From: Oscillospiraceae bacterium
Lineage (GTDB): Bacteria > Bacillota > Clostridia > Oscillospirales > Ruminococcaceae
Direction: 5' to 3'
NCBI GenBank assembly: GCA_016281125.1
Contig: JAEEIA010000002.1
Coordinates: 1-64,000, forward strand
Length of the DNA stretch: 64,000 bases
The notes beneath the pieces were generated by a model, which had not been told where the DNA came from, made no database searches, and worked only from the letters and a program-made list of their open reading frames with translations. Shown here in pieces: positions 26,086 to 34,678 of this stretch (positions are counted from its first letter, which is position 1; every line of letters begins with the position of its first letter). The position numbers and the translations under genes were made by a program.

Positions 26086-26149
26086 ATGATTCCTTCTTCC
26101 TCTGTCAGTGATCGGTATAATCGGCCGGCGCAAAGCGCCATACTGTTTT

Positions 26150-26178
26150 ATTATACCATATTCCGCCGGAAAAAGCAA
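26150..26178 (-). promoter_or_regulatory. Promoter of the GT2-DUF6020 operon
   Basis: Minus-strand TTGCTT, 17-bp spacer ending in ATATGG, TATAAT. Confidence 0.85.
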
Positions 26179-26248
26179 TGATTCTGTCCGGGAAAATCCG
26201 CGGCATATCCGTAATGATGAAGAAATCCTGAATATTTCCGGATTCTCT

Positions 26249-26277
26249 TGACAATATCACTCAAATGGTGTAAAATT
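26249..26277 (+). promoter_or_regulatory. Promoter of the gene at 26379
   Basis: TTGACA (26249-26254), 17-bp spacer, TAAAAT (26272-26277). Confidence 0.75.
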
Positions 26278-26378
26278 ACACTATACAGAACAATCAACAC
26301 CGACGCGCATTCTGACACAGAAACAGATGCCGCAGCACTTTGCATATCCGGAACCGTAAGAAAGAAGGTGTCATACCC

Positions 26379-27425
26379 ATGAAGAAATCCGTTAAAATCA
26401 TTCTGGCAGCAGTTCTGCTCGCAGCAGCCTGTGCCGCATTCCCGTTTGTCCGCAGCCTCTCCGACGAAGCCCTGCTCCGAAAGCCGGAGGACGAGGTCTA
26501 TGCGAAAATGTGCAGGCTGGATACAGACAGACTGATCCGGAAAATCAACCGGATAGAGAAAAAATATCCGGACATGAGCGATAAAGCAGCATTGCTGCCG
26601 CTTTATACCGCACTCACGGAGCGTTCGTCGGAATTCACCGCGGATCAGCTGATTGCGCAGATCCGGCAGGAGGAAACACGCCCCGGCATCGAGGAAGCGT
26701 TTGTGAATATGTATGCGGCAGAGGGGTATGACAGCGCCGGGATGCTTGCGCTGCTGGACGATCCGGAAACCGCTGAGGAAACCAAGGAATATATCACCGC
26801 GCATTGCAATTTGACGCCGGATGAGCTGTGCGGGATCTTCCGCGGCAGTGACGGCAGGCCTGCGGTCATCGCAATTCAGCGGCTTGCCGCTGAGGACTCC
26901 GAAGCTGCAATGCAGCTGGTCGATGAATTTGTCAGCGGTGCGCCGGAGAACATCTCCGATCAGAAATATATTGCGATCTGTCTGGGGATTGCGCAGTATT
27001 ACGAAGAACACACCGGTCCGGAAGACGTTGCATCCATGAAGGACATCTATATCCCGATGATGAAGACGATTTTTGAGAACGGGAAATCCGATTTGGTCAG
27101 AGATCAGGCGGTTTACGCGCTCGGACGGCTTTGCGACTATGATCTGTTTGCATGGCTGATCGGAAACGGGAACATTGATCAGTACTGCAAGATTTCTGTC
27201 ATTGAGCGAAATTACCGGCAGATGAAAACATGGATCGCGGCAGCAAAATCCGAGGACGACATCCGCGCCGTGCTGGACGCCATGCAGATTATGCCGACGC
27301 TGGAGATTGCAGATGCACTGGAAGAAGCAATCACACAGGGCAGTCTGCCGGAGTCGGCCGATCTGCGTTCACTGATCGAAACCGTCAGGGCAAAGGGCGT
27401 TCACGCGGTTGACAAGTATGACTGA
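26379..27425 (+). CDS. Exported or membrane-anchored helical-repeat protein, unknown
   Basis: A 348-residue protein. An N-terminal hydrophobic segment (IILAAVLLAAACAAFPF) follows KKSVK and acts as a signal peptide or anchor. The rest is acidic and almost wholly helical, with regular leucine spacing like HEAT or similar solenoid repeats (for example ALLPLYTALTERSSEFTADQ and DQAVYALGRLCDYDLFAWLI). No catalytic motif is seen. The ATG at 26379 has AAGAAGG upstream and its own promoter. It may be a surface scaffold protein, but I do not recognise it. Confidence 0.7.
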   Translation: MKKSVKIILAAVLLAAACAAFPFVRSLSDEALLRKPEDEVYAKMCRLDTDRLIRKINRIEKKYPDMSDKAALLPLYTALTERSSEFTADQLIAQIRQEETRPGIEEAFVNMYAAEGYDSAGMLALLDDPETAEETKEYITAHCNLTPDELCGIFRGSDGRPAVIAIQRLAAEDSEAAMQLVDEFVSGAPENISDQKYIAICLGIAQYYEEHTGPEDVASMKDIYIPMMKTIFENGKSDLVRDQAVYALGRLCDYDLFAWLIGNGNIDQYCKISVIERNYRQMKTWIAAAKSEDDIRAVLDAMQIMPTLEIADALEEAITQGSLPESADLRSLIETVRAKGVHAVDKYD

Positions 27426-27440
27426 GCGGGCAGTGCCCGC
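27426..27440. repeat. Short palindromic repeat, copy 3
   Basis: GCGGGCAGTGCCCGC immediately after the stop of the upstream gene. Confidence 0.75.
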
Positions 27441-27535
27441 CGCCTTTTCCCTCCGGACGAATTTGACGAAGCACGCCCAATCAGCAGAACTTCACGGCGC
27501 TGCACCATTTTGAATCCATATCGACAAGCAGAAAA

Positions 27536-27570
27536 AATCCTCTCCGGTTCAAGCGGAGAGGATTTTCATT
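27536..27570. terminator. Bidirectional terminator between the 26379 gene and mfd
   Basis: Stem AATCCTCTCCG / CGGAGAGGATT with A6 on the left and TTTT on the right. It could serve both strands. Confidence 0.8.
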
Positions 27571-27600
27571 CTGTGGATAAAGTGCCTCCGGCGGATCAGA

Positions 27601-27723
27601 ATTGCTCCTTTATGAAAAAAGCAATGCATTTGCTTTATTTTCGTATATTTCGGGATTCCAAAGGGATGTATCCCTTTGGCGGGGTATGGGGCAGCGCCCC
27701 ATTCTGAATCCATCGGAGATACC
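27601..27723. repeat. MITE-like intergenic element, copy 3 (partial)
   Basis: Palindrome at 27658-27679 (CCAAAGGGAT ... ATCCCTTTGG), then GGGGCAGCGCCCC and the end CCATCGGAGATACC. The left end is not clear. Confidence 0.65.
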
Positions 27724-27746
27724 TCTTTTTCAGCGAAAGGCGTCAT

Positions 27747-30700
27747 TTATGACGCATGCTTCTCATAAATCGCAATGACCTCACGCATCAGCTCGACGGA
27801 GAGCTCGCCCTTTTTCAGCCGCACCGCAATGAAATACGGCACCGTCTTATCATTGAAATTGATCCGGTCATAATACGCTTGCATAAGCGCCGCCAGCTGT
27901 CTGCCGTTCGGCTTTGTGATAAAGAAGAACAGCGCACCGCGCTTCTGCGTGATCTCCGAGATGCCGAGCCGTCCTGCCGTATTGCGCAGCAGCGACGCAC
28001 CGATCAGATTCAGCAGGCTCTGCGGCGGCTCCCCGAAGCGGTCAATCAGCTCGTCAATCAGGTCAGACTGATCCTCCTGTGTTTCCACCAGCGCAATACG
28101 GCGGTAGATTTCCAGACGGGACGTCATGCTGGAAATATAATTCTCCGGAATATGCGCCTCCACCTGAATATCCACGGTGCAGGCGGGCAGCTTTTTCGGC
28201 TCGCCCTTCTCCTCCGCGATGGCCTCGTTCAGCATTTTCAGATACATCTCATAGCCGACCTGCTCCATCTGTCCGTGCTGCTGTCCGCCGAGAATACTGC
28301 CCGCGCCTCTGATTTCCAGATCGCGCATGGCAATGCGGAAGCCGCTGCCGAACTGCGTAAATTCCCGCATCGCGGCAAGGCGCTTTTCCGCAACCTCCGT
28401 CAGCGAGCGGTTCGGCTGATAGGTGAAATACGCATACGCTCTGCGGTTGGAGCGTCCGACTCTGCCGCGAAGCTGATAGAGCTGCGACAGTCCGAAGCGG
28501 TCAGCCTGCTCCAGAATCAGCGTGTTGACATTCGGCACATCGACACCCGTTTCAATGATCGTCGTGCAGACCAGAATGTCAATCTCATGCTCCACAAGCT
28601 GCTTCCAGATCTCGCTGATTTCCAGCTCATTCATTTTGCCGTGTGCAAATCCGATGCGCGCATCCGGCAGCATATCCTGCAATTTCGCGGCGCACTGCCG
28701 GATCGTTTCCACGCGGTTATGCAGGTAGTACACCTGTCCGCCGCGCTTTAATTCGCGCTGAATCGCCTGCACGACCAGTCCGGCATTGTATTCGAGCACA
28801 AAGCTCTGCACGGGGTATCTGTCCTGCGGCGGCTCCTCAATCACGCTCATATCGCGAATACCGGAGAGCGCCATATTCAGCGTGCGCGGGATCGGCGTCG
28901 CGGAAAGCGTCAGCATGTCAACGCCGTGGAATGCCTCCTTGAAGCGCTCCTTATGCGCAACGCCGAAGCGCTGCTCCTCATCAATGATCGCTAGACCGAG
29001 CGCGGCAAATTTCACGTCCTTGGAGAGCAGCCGGTGCGTACCGATCAGCAGATCAATCGTGCCGTTTGCGGTCTTTTTGAGGATTTCGGTCTGCTGCTTT
29101 TTCGTGCGGAACCGGGAGAGCAGCTCAATGTTGACCGGCACCGATTCAAAGCGCCGCAGTGCGGTTTCATAATGCTGATGCGCCAGCACGGTTGTCGGCG
29201 CGAGCAGCACGCACTGCTTGCCGGAAAGGATGCATTTCAGCGCGGCGCGGAATGCGACCTCGGTTTTGCCGAAGCCGACGTCGCCGCAGAGCAGCCGGTC
29301 CATCGGATGCTCCCGTTCCATGTCCTTTTTGATCTCATCGGTTGCCCGGAGCTGATCGTTTGTTTCGATATACGGAAAGCGCTCTTCAAAATCATGCTGA
29401 ATCTCGTCATCCTTCTCAAAAGAGAAGCCCTGCGCCTGCTCGCGCGCGGCATAGAGCTTTATCAGCTCCGCGGCCATATCCTTGACCGCCTTTTTGACGT
29501 TGGTACGCGTTTTCTGCCATTCCTGCGAGCCGAGCTTGTTCAGCTTGACCGCGACATCGTCCTTGCCGCCGATATACCGAGAAACCAGATCAAGCTGCGT
29601 GACAGGCACATAGAGCACGTCGCTGCCCGCGTATTCAATCGTGATATAATCCTTGGTGATGCCTTCCATTTCCAGCTTGCGGATGCCCACGAACCGGCCG
29701 ATGCCGTGTCCGGCATGAACAACCAGATCGCCCTCGGAAATCTCTGAAAGCGCGCGGATTTCCTGTCCCTTTTTGAAGCGGCGCTTTTTGAGCACAGTGC
29801 TCTGCGCCTTGCTCTGTGCAATGCACGCATACTGGATTGCCGGATATTCAAAGCCTGCGGAAAGGCCGCTGCGCATCAGCAGAACCTTGCCCTTTTCCGC
29901 TGCGGCTTCATCGTCCGCAAGCGCGCAGTCAATGCCGCTCTGCTGCAAATCCTGCAACAGAATCGGCAGCGTCTTTTCCGTACTGCCGCAGACCAGAACG
30001 CGGTAGCCGCGCCTGCAAAGCTCTGCAAGATCCTCTGTCAGGATGCGCGTGCTGCCGCCCCACGGGGCATTCTGCGTCGCCTCCACGGAGAGCATCTTCT
30101 GAAACTGAAAGCTGCTCGTACTGCTGAGAAACGCGTTCATGCAGACGAGCGGATGCTCCTTGGCTCTGGCCAGCACGGTATTCGCGTCCATGTAATAATC
30201 CGCAAGCTGCCGGCAAAGCGTGCCGTCCTCCAGCATCAGCTTGACGTCCTCCAGATACCGCGCCTGCAAGCCCTGCCACGCATCCAGCAGCGCAGACGTT
30301 TCGCAGAGGAACACGCCGCCCGTACAGTAATCAAAGAGCGTCGCAGGCTGTTCGTATATCAGCGGAAAATACATATCAATATTCAGCAGCGGCACGCCGC
30401 TTTCGAGCTTTTCGGCATCCGCCCGGAGTTTTTCTTTCAGCTCTGCCGCATGTTTGCTGCGGATCTGCTTTGCAAGGCTGCGGATGCTTTCCGCAAGCGC
30501 AGCGGGATCCGGCAGCGCCTCGACGGCAGGCGCGATATCCGCGGTATCAACGGTATCCGTGCGGCGCTGTGTTTCCGGCTCAAACCAGGCCATGCTGTCA
30601 ATTTCGTCGTCCCAGAATTCCAGACGCACCGGCAGCGGATTCTGCGACGAAAAGATATCGAAGATCGCGCCGCGCACGGAAAACTGACAGGGCGCATCGA

Positions 30701-31196
30701 CCTGCTCCGTCCGGACATAGCCGAGCGCCGTCAGCGTTTCGGCAAGCGCCTTCTGGTCAAATGTGTCCCCGACCGCAAGATGCAGCATCCGCTGCATCAG
30801 CACATCCTGCGGCAGCGTAAACTGCATCGCCGCCTCCGCGGAAGCAGCAAGTACGCGGCACTGCCCGCTGCAAACTGCGGAGAGCGCCGTCAGGCGAAGC
30901 TGCTCGTATTCTCTGGAAATGCCCGCAGCATCGAGAAAATTCAGTTCCTTTGCCGGATACGGATAAGCTGCCCGCGTCCCTGCCATAAAGTTGATGTCCT
31001 CGCAGAGCTGCCGCGCCGCAGCTTCATCCGCAACGACCGCCAGCACCGGCGCATCCTGTGAAAGCGTCAGCAGAATCTGCGCGCGGTGAATCTGTGCAAC
31101 GCCCGTCACCGAAACCGGCGTGACGCCCTTTTCCAGTGCACGCCGAAGCTCCCGTACCGCAGGCAGCTGCTCCGCTGCTTCAGTAAAAAATCGCAT
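27747..31196 (-). CDS. mfd: Transcription-repair coupling factor Mfd
   Basis: A 1149-residue DNA translocase that removes stalled RNA polymerase and recruits UvrA. The UvrB-like N-terminal region covers about residues 1-350. The CarD-like RNA polymerase-interacting domain begins near EGDLVVHAGHGIGRFVGI (about residue 495). The RecG-like motor follows, with CGDVGFGKTEVAFRAA (Walker A), IIDEEQRFGV (Walker B), TLSATPIPRTLNMAL and QLRGRVGRSNRRAYAY. The C-terminal TRCF domain is present. The length is normal. AGGAGAG precedes the ATG. It is the last gene of a probable PHP-pth-LRR-mfd operon; pth-mfd linkage is common in Firmicutes. Confidence 0.97.
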   Translation of the reverse strand: MRFFTEAAEQLPAVRELRRALEKGVTPVSVTGVAQIHRAQILLTLSQDAPVLAVVADEAAARQLCEDINFMAGTRAAYPYPAKELNFLDAAGISREYEQLRLTALSAVCSGQCRVLAASAEAAMQFTLPQDVLMQRMLHLAVGDTFDQKALAETLTALGYVRTEQVDAPCQFSVRGAIFDIFSSQNPLPVRLEFWDDEIDSMAWFEPETQRRTDTVDTADIAPAVEALPDPAALAESIRSLAKQIRSKHAAELKEKLRADAEKLESGVPLLNIDMYFPLIYEQPATLFDYCTGGVFLCETSALLDAWQGLQARYLEDVKLMLEDGTLCRQLADYYMDANTVLARAKEHPLVCMNAFLSSTSSFQFQKMLSVEATQNAPWGGSTRILTEDLAELCRRGYRVLVCGSTEKTLPILLQDLQQSGIDCALADDEAAAEKGKVLLMRSGLSAGFEYPAIQYACIAQSKAQSTVLKKRRFKKGQEIRALSEISEGDLVVHAGHGIGRFVGIRKLEMEGITKDYITIEYAGSDVLYVPVTQLDLVSRYIGGKDDVAVKLNKLGSQEWQKTRTNVKKAVKDMAAELIKLYAAREQAQGFSFEKDDEIQHDFEERFPYIETNDQLRATDEIKKDMEREHPMDRLLCGDVGFGKTEVAFRAALKCILSGKQCVLLAPTTVLAHQHYETALRRFESVPVNIELLSRFRTKKQQTEILKKTANGTIDLLIGTHRLLSKDVKFAALGLAIIDEEQRFGVAHKERFKEAFHGVDMLTLSATPIPRTLNMALSGIRDMSVIEEPPQDRYPVQSFVLEYNAGLVVQAIQRELKRGGQVYYLHNRVETIRQCAAKLQDMLPDARIGFAHGKMNELEISEIWKQLVEHEIDILVCTTIIETGVDVPNVNTLILEQADRFGLSQLYQLRGRVGRSNRRAYAYFTYQPNRSLTEVAEKRLAAMREFTQFGSGFRIAMRDLEIRGAGSILGGQQHGQMEQVGYEMYLKMLNEAIAEEKGEPKKLPACTVDIQVEAHIPENYISSMTSRLEIYRRIALVETQEDQSDLIDELIDRFGEPPQSLLNLIGASLLRNTAGRLGISEITQKRGALFFFITKPNGRQLAALMQAYYDRINFNDKTVPYFIAVRLKKGELSVELMREVIAIYEKHAS

Positions 31197-31276
31197 GGTA
31201 TTCTCTCCTGTCTGCCGGATCGGAACCGGCAGTTTCAGGGGATATCCGAGCGGATACCCCCTGTGTCAGTATGCTG

Positions 31277-32509
31277 TTATTCGCGGTTCTCCGCCGCATC
31301 GGCCTTTGCAGCAGTCTTGCTGCTTTTTTCAGCAGATGCGCCGGTTTCATCGGTTTCAGTGCCGTTCTGATCCGTCGTGCCGGATGCGGCCGCCGTTGTT
31401 TCAGGCTCTGAGACATCGTCCGCTTCCGCGTCCCGGCCGCCGTACATCAGCTGCCGGATACGCTCCTGCTCCTGCCGTCTTTCAAACTCTTCGGTATCCT
31501 CAAAGCGGAAGCCCATTTTCTTTGCAAACGTCTGCGCAGTCGAACCCTTTTCGCCATATATAATGCCGCGGTAGAAGTCCTTGCTGCCGCCGGTTTTCTT
31601 ATTGCTGACAGTCGAGCTCCTGGCCGGAATCTCACATTTCGCGTTCCGGAACAGCACCGTGCGCAGATCCGGACAGTCACAAAAGGCATATTCGCCGACA
31701 GATTCCACACTCTCCGGCAGAATCACGGCCTTGAGCCCGGAGCAGGAGTAAAACGCATAATCCCCGATTTCCGTCACATAATCCGGCACCGTCACCGTTC
31801 CCGTGCAGCGCCGCCCGGCGTCATAAACCTTGCCGTTGAAGATAATCAGATCGTGATGATACAGCAGATTGTCGTACCACGGCGTCAGCGAAAACGCGCT
31901 GTCCCCGATTGACGCAATCGCGGCGGGGACGGTCAGCTTGCGCAGACTGCCGCACATCGCAAAGGCCCGGCGTCCGATCCGCGCAACACTCTCCGGCAGT
32001 TCGATCTCGCTGAGGTTGCGGCAGCCGTAGAATGCATAATCCCCGATGTCAGTCAGCCCAGCCGGCAGCACGACCTTCCGCAGAGAGTAGCAGCTGAAAA
32101 AGCCGCCGTTCTTGTCAATATCGAAAATGCTGTCCTCGGCGTTCTCCACAGAGGCGATTTTCGTCACCGGCAGACCGTCCAGCGTGTCAGGAATCTCAAT
32201 CTCCTCCGCATCAAACGCATCCGTATGGCCGGTGATCTCCGCATGCTTCTGATAGAGCGCATAGCGGATGCCGCCTGCGGTTTCGCCGGATTTTTTCAGC
32301 TGGGTATCGTCCGCGTAGGGATCCGGCACCTCCTCGTGAACCGTCTGGGACACATAGGTACCGTCCTCATATTTTGCCTGATCGGCCGATTCCTGCGCCG
32401 GTTCAATTGCGGCAAACAGTCCGCCGGAGCTTTCCGGGCTTTTCTGTGCCGCACAGCCGCAGAGCAGCACACAGGCCGCGCACAGAATTGCAGTCAGTTT
32501 CATTCGCAT
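31277..32509 (-). CDS. Leucine-rich-repeat (BspA-type) lipoprotein
   Basis: A 410-residue lipoprotein. Lipobox LLCGC is near residue 19. After a linker there are about five BspA/LRR_5-type repeats, for example LRKVVLPAGLTDIGDYAFYG, LSEIELPESVARIGRRAFAM and LKAVILPESVESVGEYAFCD. Such repeats make solenoids used in surface binding. The tail after residue 350 is low-complexity Thr/Ala/Glu. AGGAGG lies 7 bases before the ATG. The start overlaps the pth stop by 10 bases, so a surface lipoprotein has been placed between pth and mfd. Confidence 0.88.
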   Translation of the reverse strand: MRMKLTAILCAACVLLCGCAAQKSPESSGGLFAAIEPAQESADQAKYEDGTYVSQTVHEEVPDPYADDTQLKKSGETAGGIRYALYQKHAEITGHTDAFDAEEIEIPDTLDGLPVTKIASVENAEDSIFDIDKNGGFFSCYSLRKVVLPAGLTDIGDYAFYGCRNLSEIELPESVARIGRRAFAMCGSLRKLTVPAAIASIGDSAFSLTPWYDNLLYHHDLIIFNGKVYDAGRRCTGTVTVPDYVTEIGDYAFYSCSGLKAVILPESVESVGEYAFCDCPDLRTVLFRNAKCEIPARSSTVSNKKTGGSKDFYRGIIYGEKGSTAQTFAKKMGFRFEDTEEFERRQEQERIRQLMYGGRDAEADDVSEPETTAAASGTTDQNGTETDETGASAEKSSKTAAKADAAENRE

Positions 32510-33186
32510 GGCGCTGCCTCCTGTTCCGGCGTCTGCTGCTTCGGCTTCTTCTGCTTTCCGGTATTAAAGCGGTTCATCGCCTGATCCGTCCTGCCCGTCA
32601 GCATCAGCGGCAGCGCCTCGCAGACGGTTTTTGCAGTTTCCGAGAGCGTTTGCAGCTCCTCCGCGGAGAATGCTGACAGCACCCACGCCGCAAGGTCATA
32701 GTCCGGATGCGGCTTCTGCCCGATTCCGACACGGATGCGCGGAAACGTATCCGCGCCGGTCAGATAAATGATATTCTTCATGCCGTTGTGGCCGCCGTCG
32801 CTGCCCTTTTTGCGGATGCGCAGCTCTCCGACGCCGAGGTTGATGTCATCGTAGATCACGATGACCTTTTCCGCGGGGATCTGATAGAACTGCATGGCCT
32901 CCTGCACAGCCTGCCCGCTGAGGTTCATAAACGTATCGGGTTTCAGCAGCAGCACGCGGACGCCCTCCGCCTCCGCCGTCGCCGTATTGGACTTGAACTG
33001 ATGCTTTCCGAATTTCGCTCCGTATTTTTCCGCAAATGCGTCGATCATCATAAAACCGGCATTATGGCGCGTGCCGCGGTACTTGTCACCGATGTTGCCG
33101 AGCCCGGCAATGATGTATTCCGGCGGACCGGTCACAGCCGGTGCGGACTGCGACTCGATCTGCTTAAAAAGATCAAAGATGCTCAC
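32500..33186 (-). CDS. pth: Peptidyl-tRNA hydrolase
   Basis: A 228-residue cytoplasmic enzyme that frees tRNA from prematurely released peptidyl-tRNA. The family motifs are IIAGLGNIGDKYRGTRHNAG (with the catalytic His), LLKPDTFMNLSGQAV and VIYDDINLGVGELRIRKKGS followed by DGGHNGMKN. The protein is longer than the usual ~190 residues at both ends: about 20 residues before the core and a basic Lys/Gln/Pro tail after it. The start is GTG at 33186 with AGGGAG upstream. It lies 42 bases after the PHP gene. Confidence 0.95.
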   Translation of the reverse strand: MSIFDLFKQIESQSAPAVTGPPEYIIAGLGNIGDKYRGTRHNAGFMMIDAFAEKYGAKFGKHQFKSNTATAEAEGVRVLLLKPDTFMNLSGQAVQEAMQFYQIPAEKVIVIYDDINLGVGELRIRKKGSDGGHNGMKNIIYLTGADTFPRIRVGIGQKPHPDYDLAAWVLSAFSAEELQTLSETAKTVCEALPLMLTGRTDQAMNRFNTGKQKKPKQQTPEQEAAPCE

Positions 33187-33228
33187 TCTGGATTCTCCCT
33201 GTTTCCTGTATTTCTGATGTTCTGCCGC

Positions 33229-34056
33229 TCACAGGCTGACAGTAAACGGCTCATGCTTTCTGAAAACGGTCAGCTCGGAAAAGCCCGCCGTTCTCGCCAT
33301 ATCTTCCAGCAGGTCAATGCCAAAGCCGAGATATTGGGTATCGTGTGCGTCGGTGCTGATTGTCAGATATCTGCCGCCGAGCTCCCGGTACCGCTTCACC
33401 AGCACCAGATCCGGGTCGATATACAGCTTCGGCTTGCGCAGGCCGGAGCCGTTCAGCTCAATCGCTTTCTGCTTCCGGATCACCGTCATCAGGATTTCGT
33501 CGATCAGTTCCAGATGCGGCGTCAGGTCATAGGCTCTGCGGTCAGGCAGATAGCGCAGCCCGTAGGTCAGATGCCCGAGAATATCGTAGCAGTCCGACTG
33601 TGCCGTGCGCAGCACCTCCTCAAAATAGGCGGTCACCAGCGCGGGAATATCCTCCTCGTCATAATTGAGAAAGTAGAAATCCGGTCGGCCGGGCAGCTCA
33701 TGCACCGAACCGATCACCAGATCAACGCGCGGATCCTGATAGATCAGCGCGGATTTTTCGGGATCCTGCGGAATTTGTCCGACCTCCGCCCCTGCAAGCA
33801 GCACCAGCGGCGCACAGTCAGCCTGTGCAGCGGCAACAGACGCCATGGAATCCTCAAAGACGCCTTTGCCGTTGTAGAAATACATATCCGACGGCTCCGC
33901 GTGATAGTATTCCGCGGGGTAATAGCGGTTGATTTCCACATGGTCGGTCACGGCCATGAAGCGCAGCCCGAGTCTGTTTGCAGCTTCGACACGTTCTGCA
34001 ACGGTCTGATGCGCATCCGGAGAATGGTGCGTGTGGGTATGCAGATTCATGATCAT
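33229..34056 (-). CDS. PHP-domain phosphoesterase, histidinol-phosphatase type
   Basis: A 275-residue metal-dependent phosphoesterase of the PHP family. The four motifs are visible: NLHTHTHHSPD at the N terminus, AVTDHVEIN, GSVHELPGR and, near the end, TISTDAHDTQYLG. The HisJ class acts on histidinol phosphate, but no his genes are nearby, so the substrate is uncertain. The ATG at 34056 has AAGGAG 9 bases upstream and is preferred over an upstream GTG that lies before the ribosome site. It is the first gene of the unit leading to mfd, with a promoter at 34092-34120. Confidence 0.9.
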   Translation of the reverse strand: MIMNLHTHTHHSPDAHQTVAERVEAANRLGLRFMAVTDHVEINRYYPAEYYHAEPSDMYFYNGKGVFEDSMASVAAAQADCAPLVLLAGAEVGQIPQDPEKSALIYQDPRVDLVIGSVHELPGRPDFYFLNYDEEDIPALVTAYFEEVLRTAQSDCYDILGHLTYGLRYLPDRRAYDLTPHLELIDEILMTVIRKQKAIELNGSGLRKPKLYIDPDLVLVKRYRELGGRYLTISTDAHDTQYLGFGIDLLEDMARTAGFSELTVFRKHEPFTVSL

Positions 34057-34091
34057 ATGCATTTTCTCCTTATCGTTCACATACAGAATTT

Positions 34092-34120
34092 ATTATACCA
34101 CAACCGTTTGCATTTTGCAA
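34092..34120 (-). promoter_or_regulatory. Promoter of the PHP-pth-LRR-mfd unit
   Basis: Minus-strand TTGCAA, 17-bp spacer ending in GTGG, TATAAT. Confidence 0.85.
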
Positions 34121-34144
34121 GAGCGAATGCACAGAATTCAGGAC

Positions 34145-34192
34145 AAAAAAAATCAGGCAGACCCCGCCGCAGTACGGGATCTGCCCTCTTTT
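34145..34192 (-). terminator. Terminator of the DUF805 gene
   Basis: Minus strand: GGCAGATCCCG paired with CGGGGTCTGCC, then GATTTTTTTT. CTCTTTTT on the other side suggests some plus-strand use too. Confidence 0.85.
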
Positions 34193-34199
34193 TATTCAG

Positions 34200-34577
34200 T
34201 TATCCGACATACTTCGGGTTCGGACCGTACTGGTTGTCGCCCTCGTCGCCTTCCTTGGTTGCCCAAATGATCAGCGGGATGCAGCCGACAACGGTGATTG
34301 CAAGAAGCTGCAGCCAGCCGCTCTTGTTGATGTCATGCAGTCTGCGCGTCCAGATTGCGAGACCCGGAATGAGCAGTGCAAGCGAGACAAGAAACGCAAG
34401 GATCGAGCCGGGCGTTCCCAGGAATCTGAGGATAAAGTTGAGAACCCATGTCAAGATATAGTTGCCGAGAATGGCCCACCAGAAATCCTCACGGCTGGTT
34501 CTGCCCTTGAAATCCGAGTAGTTGGCGAGCATCTTCAGAAATGCCCGTACAAACGGTAAATTCAGAAATTGATCCAT
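34200..34577 (-). CDS. DUF805 membrane protein
   Basis: A 125-residue inner-membrane protein of the DUF805 family. It has the family stretch YSDFKGRTSREDFWWAILG, hydrophobic segments around YILTWVLNFILRFLG, ILAFLVSLALLIPGLAI and LLAITVVGCIPLIIWA, and the conserved WTRRLHDINKSGW. The end KEGDEGDNQYGPNPKYVG is also typical. The role of the family is unknown. The ATG at 34577 follows GGAGGT. A strong terminator follows the gene. Confidence 0.93.
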   Translation of the reverse strand: MDQFLNLPFVRAFLKMLANYSDFKGRTSREDFWWAILGNYILTWVLNFILRFLGTPGSILAFLVSLALLIPGLAIWTRRLHDINKSGWLQLLAITVVGCIPLIIWATKEGDEGDNQYGPNPKYVG

Positions 34578-34678
34578 TATGTTACCTCCGTCGTTTTTAA
34601 TATCTGCTATCGGATGCCGGTCTGCGACGGACATCTCTGCCCGTATCCGGCACCCGGAAAAGCCTGTGTGATCCCGCC

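Noticed and set aside
31236-31265. Hairpin between the LRR lipoprotein gene and mfd as a terminator
   Set aside because: The stem is short and interrupted, with no T run on either strand.
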